Shown here piece after piece: positions 1-6,981 of a stretch of 64,000 nt of DNA; within the stretch, counting starts at the first letter, position 1, and every line of letters starts with the position of its first letter. The notes under the pieces were generated by a model that saw only the letters and a program-made list of their open reading frames with translations, did not search any database and was not told where the DNA came from. The stretch comes from Pseudomonas frederiksbergensis (GTDB lineage: Bacteria > Pseudomonadota > Gammaproteobacteria > Pseudomonadales > Pseudomonadaceae). The position numbers were made by a program, and so were the translations under genes. The stretch spans positions 3,464,501-3,528,500 of the forward strand of contig NZ_FNTF01000002.1 of assembly GCF_900105495.1 (NCBI RefSeq), in the 5' to 3' direction.

Positions 1-9
1 TACAGTAGA

Positions 10-37
10 CCGTCAGCCGTCAGCCGTCAGCCGTCAG
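10..37. repeat. CCGTCAG heptamer tandem repeat (4 copies)
   Basis: Four exact head-to-tail copies of CCGTCAG lie just past the stop codon of the leftward methyltransferase gene. There are no spacers between copies, so this is a simple tandem repeat and not a CRISPR array. No function can be assigned. Confidence 0.9.
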
Positions 38-43
38 CGGTGT

Positions 44-1090
44 TTACTTGCGCGCCTCCAGAATCAGGTTGAACGGCGTTTCCGTGGCCCGCCGGAACGT
101 CTTGAACCCGGCCTCGGTGAAAACCTTGCGCAGCCGCGCCTCGCCAGCCTGGGCGCCGAGCCCGAGGCCGACTTCCTGGGACAGCGAGTTCGGGGTGCAG
201 ATAAAGGTCGAGGCAGCGTAGAACAAGCGGCCAACCGGGTTGGTGTTGTCGTCGAGCGAGTCGTTGGCGAACGGTTCTACCAGCAGCACCGTGCCGTCCG
301 GTTTCAGTGCGTCATAAGCATGCCGCGCCGCGCCCACCGGGTCGCCCATGTCGTGCAGACAGTCGAAATAGCAAACCAGGTCATAGTCATCGCCGGGGAA
401 GCTTTTTGCCGTGCCTTGGAAGAACCGCGCACGCCCGGCCACGCCACCTTCTTCGGCGCGCTGGGTGGCGACGGTGACGGAGGGTGCGTGGTAGTCGAAA
501 CCGACGAATCGCGAATTCGGGAACGACTGGGCCATGATCACGGTGGATGCGCCGTGGCCGCAGCCGATGTCCGCCACTTTGGCGCCAGCCTCCAGTTTGC
601 CGACCACGCCTTCGAGCGCCGGTAGCCATTCGGCGACCAAGTGCGCTTTATAACCTGGCCGGAAGAACCGCTCCGTGCCACTGAACATGCACGGATGGTG
701 ATCGCCCCAGGCGAGGGCACCGTCGCCGCGCATGGCGTTGACCAGTTTGTCCTTGTCATGGAAAAACGATGCGACCACCCCGATGCCACCCGCGATATAG
801 ACCGGTGAGTCTTCGATCGCCAATGCCAGGGCTTGCTCTTCGGGCAGGCGGAACTGGCCGTCGCGGTGTTCCATGTAACCGGAAGCGGCGTGGGCGCTGA
901 GCCATTCGCGCAGCAGGCGGGTGTTGCAGCCGGTTTTGTCGGCGAGGATTTCAGGGGTGACTGGCTGGCTGTCGGCCATGGCCCGGTACAGTCCGAGCTC
1001 TTCACCGAGGATGACGTTGGCGAGCATCGCTGCGCCGCCCATGTCGTTCACCAGTTTGCCCATGAAATCATTGAGTCTGGCCTCGTCCAT
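44..1090 (-). CDS. Class I SAM-dependent methyltransferase with N-terminal winged-helix domain
   Basis: The product is 348 residues. Residues about 15-85 look like the winged-helix dimerisation domain of plant-type O-methyltransferases and Rv2258c-like enzymes. The SAM-binding motif I (VADIGCGHGAS) lies near residue 170, followed by an acidic-loop segment (FVGFDYH) and a motif ending LLVEPFA. The protein is probably cytoplasmic and transfers a methyl group to an unknown small molecule. The ATG at 1090 is chosen because AAGGAG lies 8 bases upstream; an in-frame GTG at 1093 is also possible. It is monocistronic and its substrate cannot be told from the sequence. Confidence 0.85.
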   Translation of the reverse strand: MDEARLNDFMGKLVNDMGGAAMLANVILGEELGLYRAMADSQPVTPEILADKTGCNTRLLREWLSAHAASGYMEHRDGQFRLPEEQALALAIEDSPVYIAGGIGVVASFFHDKDKLVNAMRGDGALAWGDHHPCMFSGTERFFRPGYKAHLVAEWLPALEGVVGKLEAGAKVADIGCGHGASTVIMAQSFPNSRFVGFDYHAPSVTVATQRAEEGGVAGRARFFQGTAKSFPGDDYDLVCYFDCLHDMGDPVGAARHAYDALKPDGTVLLVEPFANDSLDDNTNPVGRLFYAASTFICTPNSLSQEVGLGLGAQAGEARLRKVFTEAGFKTFRRATETPFNLILEARK

Positions 1091-1283
1091 CACATGTGCT
1101 CCTTCAGCAGGATCACAGTCCAGAGGCCTTGTTTTTCGAGGCGTTCACCTCTGAACCGTGGTCGTGGGAATGAACAGGACGATAAGCACGTCCTGCGTGC
1201 AGTAAGTTTAGTCCGGGGGCCGTGGGCCGCCGTCTGGAGCGACGAAATCCCGGTGGCAGGAAGATCTGGTTTGACGCTGCCCC

Positions 1284-1317
1284 CTGTAGGAGCCCGGCTT
1301 GCCCGCGATGGCGGTGT
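1284..1317. repeat. Single REP-type half element
   Basis: The sequence TGTAGGAGCCCGGCTTGCC followed by CGCGATGGCGG matches one arm of the REP palindromes found elsewhere in this window. There is no opposing arm, so this is a solitary half. It lies in the 377-base gap between the methyltransferase and the histidine kinase. Confidence 0.7.
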
Positions 1318-1318
1318 T

Positions 1319-1465
1319 TACGAGTGGGTCGAGATGGCGCTGCAGCAGTCCGAGGCCGAACCGTTGCCGCTGAGCGATGCCCGGTTGTTGCTGGACCGAC
1401 CGTTGCAGGTTTCACCGCTGGCCTGGCCGTTGGCGTATGCCTGGTCTACGTTGTTCTTGAGTTAG
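1319..1465 (+). pseudogene. Possible C-terminal gene remnant
   Basis: Directly after the REP half there is a 48-codon open stretch ending in TAG (peptide starting YEWVEMALQQSEAEPLPL and ending LAYAWSTLFLS). The composition looks like real coding sequence: an amphipathic helix and then a hydrophobic tail with Pseudomonas-like codons. It has no start codon or ribosome site of its own; in frame it runs back through the REP element into antisense methyltransferase sequence. I read it as the severed C-terminus of a lost gene. The family is not recognised, and it could be chance. Confidence 0.3.
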
Positions 1466-1467
1466 CG

Positions 1468-2862
1468 TCACGTCTGGGGGATCAAGCGTTGCTGACAATC
1501 AAGCACCAACCGCGCACCGCCGAGTTCACTGGTGCTGACTTCAAGCGTAAACCCATGCAAGCTGACAATCGCCGCAACGATCGACAGCCCCAACCCAAAC
1601 CCGCTTTTCTGGTTGCCGCCCTCGGCACGATAGAAGCGCTGGAACACTGCCTCTCGTTCGGCCATCGGAATACCAGGGCCCGAATCGAGCACTTCGATCC
1701 GCGTAAATCCCGCCTCATTGACCCCCCGCAAAATCACCTCGCCACCCGGAGGCGTGAACTTGATCGAGTTGCTCAGCAGGTTCGCTATCGCCTCAAACAA
1801 CAATGCTCGATCACCGTTCAGCGAAGGTAACGACGTCGGCAATTGCAGCTTGAAAACCAGCTCGCCTTCTTCCGCCAACGGCAGATAAAAGTCGTGCAGC
1901 TCTTGCAGCAACGGCAGCGGATCCAGCTGCACAAAACCCGAGCGGCGCTGACGATCTTCCAGCTCGGATATCCGCAGCAACCCTCGAAAGCGCGCCATCA
2001 AGGTGTCCGCTTCACCGAGCACCGAGTCCAGTTGCACCGCCAGCGTCGAACCCTCATCAGCCTGCTGCTGAATCCGGTACAGCTGCGCCCGCAAGCGCGT
2101 CAGCGGCGTGCGCAGGTCGTGGGCGATGTTGTCGCAGACGCCCTTGACCTCGTTCATCAAGCGTTCGATACGTTCGAGCATGGCGTTGACGATGGCGGCG
2201 AGCATGTCCAGCTCATCGCGGCGATCGGACAATGGCAGGCGGCGGGTCAGGTCGCCGGCGACGATGGCCTCGGCACTGGCCTGGATCGCACGAATCCGCC
2301 GCAACGGACGCCGCCGCAACAGGTGCCAACCGGCGATGCCGGGCAGGATGGTCAGCGTCACACCCCAGAGCAGCGCGTGCAGAATGATCCGGGTCACGGC
2401 AAACAACGAACCGTTATCCCGCACCAGGACCAGCCAGCGACCGTCCTTTGTCTGGGTCGCTACCGCGTCGCAGCTGTCGGCGGGCAGGCTTGGGTCGTCA
2501 GAATCGGCGCAGTCGCCGAGCATGTGAATCTTGCCATCCAGCGGCAGGCCTTTGGGCATGTGACGCAGCGCACCGCCGAGGTAGCGGTGCTGAGCATCGA
2601 ACAGGCCATAAGCGTCGATGCCGCGAATGTCGAAGGTCATGCTGACGGCGAGGGCATCCGCCAATTGGTCGCCCTGAAAGTGCGAAAACAAATGCTGGCG
2701 TTGCATCAGCGAATGTTTGGCCAGGTTGTCCAGGTAGGCGGAAACCTCGTAGTACATGACCCCCATGAGAATCCCGCTCCAGACCACGAACAGCGAACTG
2801 TAGAGCGCGAGCAAACGGCTGCTGGACGAACGCCAGCCGTTAGAGGGGTTCAGCAATGACAT
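1468..2862 (-). CDS. Two-component sensor histidine kinase
   Basis: The 464-residue product is a membrane histidine kinase. It has a transmembrane segment at about residues 17-38, a periplasmic sensor region to about 155, a second transmembrane segment at about 158-180, and a HAMP linker. The H-box NIAHDLRTPLTRL places the phospho-accepting His at residue 248. N, G1 (DSGPGIP) and G2 (GFGLGLSIV) ATP-binding boxes follow. Its start overlaps the end of the response-regulator gene by 23 bases, so the two are co-translated and almost certainly cognate. The periplasmic domain contains two Cys (CADSDDP and DSCDA) that could form a disulfide. The signal is unknown. Confidence 0.93.
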   Translation of the reverse strand: MSLLNPSNGWRSSSSRLLALYSSLFVVWSGILMGVMYYEVSAYLDNLAKHSLMQRQHLFSHFQGDQLADALAVSMTFDIRGIDAYGLFDAQHRYLGGALRHMPKGLPLDGKIHMLGDCADSDDPSLPADSCDAVATQTKDGRWLVLVRDNGSLFAVTRIILHALLWGVTLTILPGIAGWHLLRRRPLRRIRAIQASAEAIVAGDLTRRLPLSDRRDELDMLAAIVNAMLERIERLMNEVKGVCDNIAHDLRTPLTRLRAQLYRIQQQADEGSTLAVQLDSVLGEADTLMARFRGLLRISELEDRQRRSGFVQLDPLPLLQELHDFYLPLAEEGELVFKLQLPTSLPSLNGDRALLFEAIANLLSNSIKFTPPGGEVILRGVNEAGFTRIEVLDSGPGIPMAEREAVFQRFYRAEGGNQKSGFGLGLSIVAAIVSLHGFTLEVSTSELGGARLVLDCQQRLIPQT

Positions 2863-3523
2863 AACCCGAGCCTCGCACGGTCCGAATCAGTGGGACATTG
2901 CCTGGCGGGTCGATCTTCTTGCGCAACCGGCCGATGTGCACGTCGATCAGGTTGGTGCCGGGGTCGAAGTGGTAACCCCAGACCTCTTCGAAAATCATCA
3001 TCCGCGACAGAATCTGCCCGGTGTTGCGCATCAGGAATTCCAGCAACTTGTACTCGGTGGGCAACAGCGTCAGCAGCTGGCCGTCGCGGCTGGCTTCATG
3101 GCTGATCAGGTTCAGCTCCAGATCTGCCACCCGCAAGGTGGTGGCCTTGGCGGTCACGGTGTTCTGCCGGCGCAGCAGGACTTCGACCCGGGCGGCCATT
3201 TCATCGGTGGCGAACGGTTTGGTCAGGTAATCGTCACCGCCCGCCCGCAAGCCGCGCACACGCTCATCGACGTCGGAGAGGGCGCTGATCATCAGGATCG
3301 GCGTGACCACGCCCATGGTCCGCAACGTGGTGACTATCGCCAGGCCATCGAGCTCCGGGAGCATGCGATCAAGGGTGATCAAGTCATAGTTGCCGCTGAC
3401 CGCGCGCGCCAGGCCTTCGCGGCCGTTGTCGACCCAATCCACGTCGAGGCCGTGGCTGCTCAATTCGGCGACGATTTCCCGGGCGGTCACGGCGTCGTCT
3501 TCTATGGTCAAGATGCGGGTCAT
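2840..3523 (-). CDS. OmpR-family response regulator
   Basis: The 227-residue protein has a receiver domain with acidic pair EDD at residues 8-10, phospho-acceptor Asp52 (LITLDRMLPELDG) and the conserved Lys in TKPF. A C-terminal winged-helix DNA-binding domain follows (LLPTEYKLLEFL ... RTVRGSGYVI). The start is set at MTRILTIEDD because family members begin there; an in-frame ATG 16 codons upstream would add an atypical extension. It is the first gene of a two-gene operon with the overlapping kinase. The target genes cannot be deduced. Confidence 0.94.
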   Translation of the reverse strand: MTRILTIEDDAVTAREIVAELSSHGLDVDWVDNGREGLARAVSGNYDLITLDRMLPELDGLAIVTTLRTMGVVTPILMISALSDVDERVRGLRAGGDDYLTKPFATDEMAARVEVLLRRQNTVTAKATTLRVADLELNLISHEASRDGQLLTLLPTEYKLLEFLMRNTGQILSRMMIFEEVWGYHFDPGTNLIDVHIGRLRKKIDPPGNVPLIRTVRGSGYVIAEPL

Positions 3524-3757
3524 AGGGCGGGCCTGATTAGGAGTGCTCAACATTGAACGGCATTTTGCCAAGAAATGACCGCAGGCTTTCTAAATAAAAC
3601 TTCATGTGAAACGAAAGGGATTTTTCCATTGAAAACACCGATCCCGGTCAATGCATAAAACCCGCCGATACAGAGAGTTCCTTGCAAAATGCAAGGCCAT
3701 TGAAAGTTCAAACTTTATAACTGATTGAAAGTAAGCAATTTATTTAAAGTTGCCGAC

Positions 3758-3773
3758 TGGCACGGTGACTGCA
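3758..3773 (+). promoter_or_regulatory. Sigma-54-type -24/-12 promoter
   Basis: TGGCACGGTGACTGCA fits the RpoN consensus TGGCACG-N4-TTGCW with one mismatch (C for the first T) and the invariant GG and GC 12 bases apart. It lies 55 bases before the ATG at 3828. The rest of the 304-base gap (3524-3827) is A+T-rich and could hold an enhancer site, but no specific activator site was recognised. Confidence 0.6.
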
Positions 3774-3827
3774 CTTGCTCCCTTGAAGAGTTGTAACACC
3801 ATCTTTCCTGCCTGGAGCGATATCACA

Positions 3828-4766
3828 ATGAATAGATCCTCTGATGGTTTCTATCCGGCCCTCGAAGAAACGAGCACGGTCTCTGGCGTGTCCTGGGGCG
3901 CGATCTTCGCGGGGGCCGCTGCGGCGGCGGCGTTGTCGCTGATCCTCGTGTTGCTCGGCTTTGGCCTGGGTTTTTCGGCGGTATCGCCGTGGGCCAATGA
4001 AGGGATGAGCGCCAAGGGCCTGGGCATTTCAACGATTGTCTGGCTGGCCGCTACGCAAATCGTGGCGTCCGGGCTGGGCGGTTACATTGCCGGTCGTCTG
4101 CGGGTGAAGTGGGCGTACATGCACGGTGATGAGGTTTACTTCCGTGACACTGCCCATGGCTTCCTGGCCTGGTGCGTGGCGACGCTGGTGACGGCGATGC
4201 TGTTGGTCGGTTCGGTCAGCAACATCATCGGCGGTGGCGTGCAGGCCGGAGCGAGTGTGGTTGGCGGCGCTGCGAGTGCCGCGACTCAAGCAGCCGGTAC
4301 GGCTGTCGGCAACGCAGACAATGATCAGTATGGATACTTCGTCGACAGTCTGTTCCGCGATGATCGTCCGGCAGAAGTCAGTGATGACGCTGTTCGAGGC
4401 ACCGTGACGCGCATCTTCGTGCGCAGCCTGAGGAACAACGGTCAACTGGCTGCCGAAGACCGCATCTACCTGGCGCAACTGGTGGCCCAGCGGACCAACC
4501 TTACCCAAGCGGACGCAGAACGTCGCGTTGATGAAGTGTATGCCCGCACGCAAAAAGCCGTGGCCGACGCCAAACTCGCCGCCCAGGAAGCTGCCGACAC
4601 TGCCGCCAAAGTCGCGGCCTGGACGTCGCTGTGGATGTTCATTGCGCTGCTGATCGGTGCGTTTTTCGCCAGCCTCGCTGCCACCTTTGGCGGTCGTCGT
4701 CGGGATGCGGTCGAGTACATCGAAACCGACACTTACGTGACCAACACTTCCACCTCTGTTCGCTAA
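3828..4766 (+). CDS. Conserved inner-membrane protein, function unknown
   Basis: The 312-residue protein has a Gly/Ala-rich transmembrane segment at about residues 14-45 and a second at about 60-85 that includes a GLGGYIAGRLR loop. A third lies around 105-130 and a last near 270-290 (SLWMFIALLIGAFFASLAA). A long soluble, Ala-rich, probably coiled-coil stretch (about 190-265, KAVADAKLAAQEAADTAAK) separates the last two. It looks like the stress or envelope membrane proteins often annotated only as hypothetical. The start is the ATG at 3828, since the upstream frame lies inside the promoter. A 23-residue membrane peptide follows 15 bases later, so the two probably form an operon under the sigma-54-like promoter. 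Confidence 0.85.
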   Translation: MNRSSDGFYPALEETSTVSGVSWGAIFAGAAAAAALSLILVLLGFGLGFSAVSPWANEGMSAKGLGISTIVWLAATQIVASGLGGYIAGRLRVKWAYMHGDEVYFRDTAHGFLAWCVATLVTAMLLVGSVSNIIGGGVQAGASVVGGAASAATQAAGTAVGNADNDQYGYFVDSLFRDDRPAEVSDDAVRGTVTRIFVRSLRNNGQLAAEDRIYLAQLVAQRTNLTQADAERRVDEVYARTQKAVADAKLAAQEAADTAAKVAAWTSLWMFIALLIGAFFASLAATFGGRRRDAVEYIETDTYVTNTSTSVR

Positions 4767-4781
4767 ACCAGGAGAACTACC

Positions 4782-4853
4782 ATGCGCTCATTACTGCTGT
4801 TCTTTCTCGGCGTACCGATCCCGATCATCATCCTGATCGCCCTGTTCATGTGA
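4782..4853 (+). CDS. 23-residue single-pass membrane peptide
   Basis: This tiny gene encodes a 23-residue peptide starting MRSLLLFFLGVPIPI and ending LIALFM, almost entirely hydrophobic and just long enough for one membrane span with a Pro-x-Pro kink. A good ribosome site (CAGGAGAA) lies before the ATG, 15 bases after the preceding membrane-protein gene, and a terminator follows 23 bases after the stop. These features support real translation. A role as a small partner of the upstream membrane protein is inference from position only. Confidence 0.7.
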   Translation: MRSLLLFFLGVPIPIIILIALFM

Positions 4854-4876
4854 CTTGGGTTGGGGCACAGGTCTTT

Positions 4877-4909
4877 GCCGCTTCTGCCTTGGGTGGAAGC
4901 GGCGTTTTT
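4877..4909 (+). terminator. Rho-independent terminator
   Basis: GCCGCTTCTGCC and GGTGGAAGCGGC form a hairpin with one mismatch pair and a short loop, followed by GTTTTTG. It ends the two-gene membrane-protein transcript. Confidence 0.8.
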
Positions 4910-4950
4910 GTGTAATCGGGACTGACCTTGACTTTGATGTCGACTGTCAT

Positions 4951-5035
4951 TGCGCTATCGCGAGCAGGCTCGCTCCCATAGTAGATCTGAGCGACACAGA
5001 TCAAATGTGGGAGTGAGCCTGCTCGCGATGAGGGC
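4951..5035. repeat. Inverted REP pair
   Basis: Two REP arms face each other: CGCTATCGCGAGCAGGCTCG then, after about 30 bases, GTGGGAGTGAGCCTGCTCGC. The pair sits in the gap between the membrane-peptide gene and the convergent glutathione transferase gene. Such pairs in Pseudomonas can act as mRNA 3' stabilisers or as targets of REP-associated transposases (established for the class). Confidence 0.85.
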
Positions 5036-5057
5036 ATATCGGACACAACAAATCCAT

Positions 5058-5669
5058 CTACTCAATTGGCGTACTGACAAAACCCTCAAGCCCTTCGGCA
5101 TACGCGGTAAACGCACTGATCTGTGGAAACCGATTTTCATCCACCTGATCCGGCACCACCAGATGGGTGAAACTCCAGGCCACCGCCAACGTAATCCCGT
5201 CTTGAGCAATCGTCCCGTCAGTCTTCAGCGGCTGCATTTCCAGCTCGCGCTCCAGCGCCGAATAGGCGGCCGCCAATTGTCCTTCGACCCGCTCCACCCA
5301 CGGTTCAAACTGAATCTCCGCTGGCCGCAGATTGCGTTCGTAGTAGAGCTGTACGGACTTTTCACACGCCGCCAACGCCAGGCCGATCAGGCGCAACGAG
5401 CGCAAGCGTTGATCGAGATCGTCGGGCATCAGGCTCTTGCCGGGTCCGGCCAAGGCTTCCAGGTATTCGATGATCAGCGTCGAGTCGATCAACACCTCAC
5501 CGTCGTCCAGCACCAGGGTGGGCGCCTTGACCACCGGGTTGATCTGCTGGAATTGCTCGAAATGCCGAAACACCGAGACCGGCTGGTGTTCCAGGTCTAT
5601 CCCCAAGCATTTGGCAGAAATGGCGACGCGCCGCACATAGGGCGAATCCAGCATGCCGATCAGCTTCAT
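5058..5669 (-). CDS. Glutathione S-transferase family protein
   Basis: The 203-residue product has a thioredoxin-like N-terminal domain (MKLIGMLDSPYVRRV; candidate active-site Ser9) with the cis-Pro glutathione-binding motif KAPTL and the STLIIEYL segment near residues 62-70. An all-helical C-terminal domain follows. The length is typical for bacterial cytosolic GSTs. It is a single gene ending beside a REP pair. The substrate is unknown; it could detoxify electrophiles. Confidence 0.9.
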   Translation of the reverse strand: MKLIGMLDSPYVRRVAISAKCLGIDLEHQPVSVFRHFEQFQQINPVVKAPTLVLDDGEVLIDSTLIIEYLEALAGPGKSLMPDDLDQRLRSLRLIGLALAACEKSVQLYYERNLRPAEIQFEPWVERVEGQLAAAYSALERELEMQPLKTDGTIAQDGITLAVAWSFTHLVVPDQVDENRFPQISAFTAYAEGLEGFVSTPIE

Positions 5670-5748
5670 TTAACCGCTCCTCCTTCAGATGTCCGTTTCA
5701 GGACGGACTACCTTAGCTGAGGTTCAGCGACCTGCAACTGGCGCCGGG

Positions 5749-6669
5749 CTAATCCTCGAAGCCGACTTGTTCGTGAATCTCATCGACCTTCAATTCAAGG
5801 CGATAGGCCACGGCGATAAACAGCGCCTGGCATAAACACAGTGTGGCACTCAGGGAACGGAAGGCAAACGAGCTGCCTTCGTTGACCAGCAGCACCGTAT
5901 TGGCGCGCTTGGCCAAGGGCGAGAGGTTGCTATCAGTGATGATCAGGGTTTTCGCCTGGTTGTGTTGGGCAATACGCAGGCAGTGCTGGGTTTCCTTGCC
6001 ATAGGGCGTGAAGCTGATGGCGATCACCAGGTCATTGGCGCGCACGCTGCGCATCTGCTCGCGGTAGCTGCCACCGAGCCCCGAGACCAGATGAATGCGC
6101 TTGTTGGTGTGTTGCAGGTTGTAGACCAGGTAATCGGCCACCGCGAACGAACGGCGCACCCCGACCACGTAGATGTTGTCGGCATTTACCACCAGGTCGA
6201 CAGCCTTGTCGAAGGCCTGGTCATCGAGTTCCAGCCCCAGCCGTTCAATACCTGACAGGGTCGCATTGATGCACTCGCGCGCCAGGTCGCCGCCGCTGGC
6301 CTTCTGCGACTTGTTGGCAATCATGCTGCGAATGCGCTGCTGGTAGTTCTGCACCGGCGTGGTCTTGTGGGTATAGGCCTCACGGAACAGTGCCTGCATT
6401 TCGCTGAAGCCGCTGAAGCCGAAACGCTGGGAAAACCGCACGATCGCCGACGGGTGCACTTCGCACTCGCGGGCGATGTCGCTGATGCGGTCGACCATGA
6501 TCCGGTCGCTCTGCTGGCTCATGTAGCTGGCGATGCGCTTGAGCTGGCGCGGCAGGCTTTCGTATTCGTTGGTGATCAGTTGCAGCAGACGCTCGGCGTT
6601 GATCGGAGGGCTGGCGAGATCGCTGTCGGGCGTGCTCTCGGTCGTCGCCGGCTGATCGGTGCGGGTCAT
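5749..6669 (-). CDS. iolR: RpiR/MurR-family repressor of inositol catabolism
   Basis: The 306-residue product has an N-terminal RpiR helix-turn-helix (about residues 30-105, with ECEVHPSAIVRFSQRFGFSG) and a C-terminal SIS sugar-phosphate-binding domain (about 150-285, YVVGVRRSFAVADYL ... VIAISFTPYGKET). It is divergent from iolC and shares a 312-base promoter region with it that contains a GGAA-N6-TTCC palindrome. RpiR-type IolR proteins repress inositol genes and respond to a phosphorylated pathway intermediate; this role is inferred from context and family. The start is ATG 6669 with an AAGGA ribosome site; the longer open frame upstream is the promoter region. Confidence 0.9.
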   Translation of the reverse strand: MTRTDQPATTESTPDSDLASPPINAERLLQLITNEYESLPRQLKRIASYMSQQSDRIMVDRISDIARECEVHPSAIVRFSQRFGFSGFSEMQALFREAYTHKTTPVQNYQQRIRSMIANKSQKASGGDLARECINATLSGIERLGLELDDQAFDKAVDLVVNADNIYVVGVRRSFAVADYLVYNLQHTNKRIHLVSGLGGSYREQMRSVRANDLVIAISFTPYGKETQHCLRIAQHNQAKTLIITDSNLSPLAKRANTVLLVNEGSSFAFRSLSATLCLCQALFIAVAYRLELKVDEIHEQVGFED

Positions 6670-6841
6670 AAGGAATCCTTCTGGCTTGTTCTTATAGGGA
6701 CGACAGAAAGCGTCATCCCCTGACAATAGGTTGGCTGTGCGCAGTCTACAGGGTAGGCCGGAAAAAAATCTTGAGCTTGCGGTCAGTACGAGGTGTGCTG
6801 AAACGATGCACTGCCCCTGGAGCACCTGTGGCCAAGTTTAT

Positions 6842-6885
6842 TGGAAAAAATATTCCACGTAAAAATTATTTGGAATAATTATTGA
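6842..6885. promoter_or_regulatory. Candidate IolR operator(s) in the iolR-iolC intergenic region
   Basis: A perfect palindrome TGGAA-AAAATA-TTCCA occupies 6842-6857 and matches the GGAA-N6-TTCC motif reported for RpiR-type IolR in Sinorhizobium (recalled, not looked up). A second site at 6865-6885 contains a half match (GGAA with a degenerate right arm) inside the palindrome ATTATT-TGG-AATAAT. Both lie about 100-140 bases before the iolC start and could serve both divergent genes. Confidence 0.6.
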
Positions 6886-6981
6886 TTGTTCGGCCCCGGA
6901 CGTTTTAGTCTGCATCCCACCAAGAGTGTTCGGCGCGGCCATCGCCCCGAACGCAGGCTGATAAAAATAACAGGAGCCAGC

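Noticed and set aside
10..37. CRISPR-like repeat at the window start
   Set aside because: Copies are 7 bases, contiguous and without spacers.
1468..3523. Naming the first two-component pair as a known metal or polymyxin system
   Set aside because: No target genes or metal-binding signature are visible nearby, so no symbol is given.
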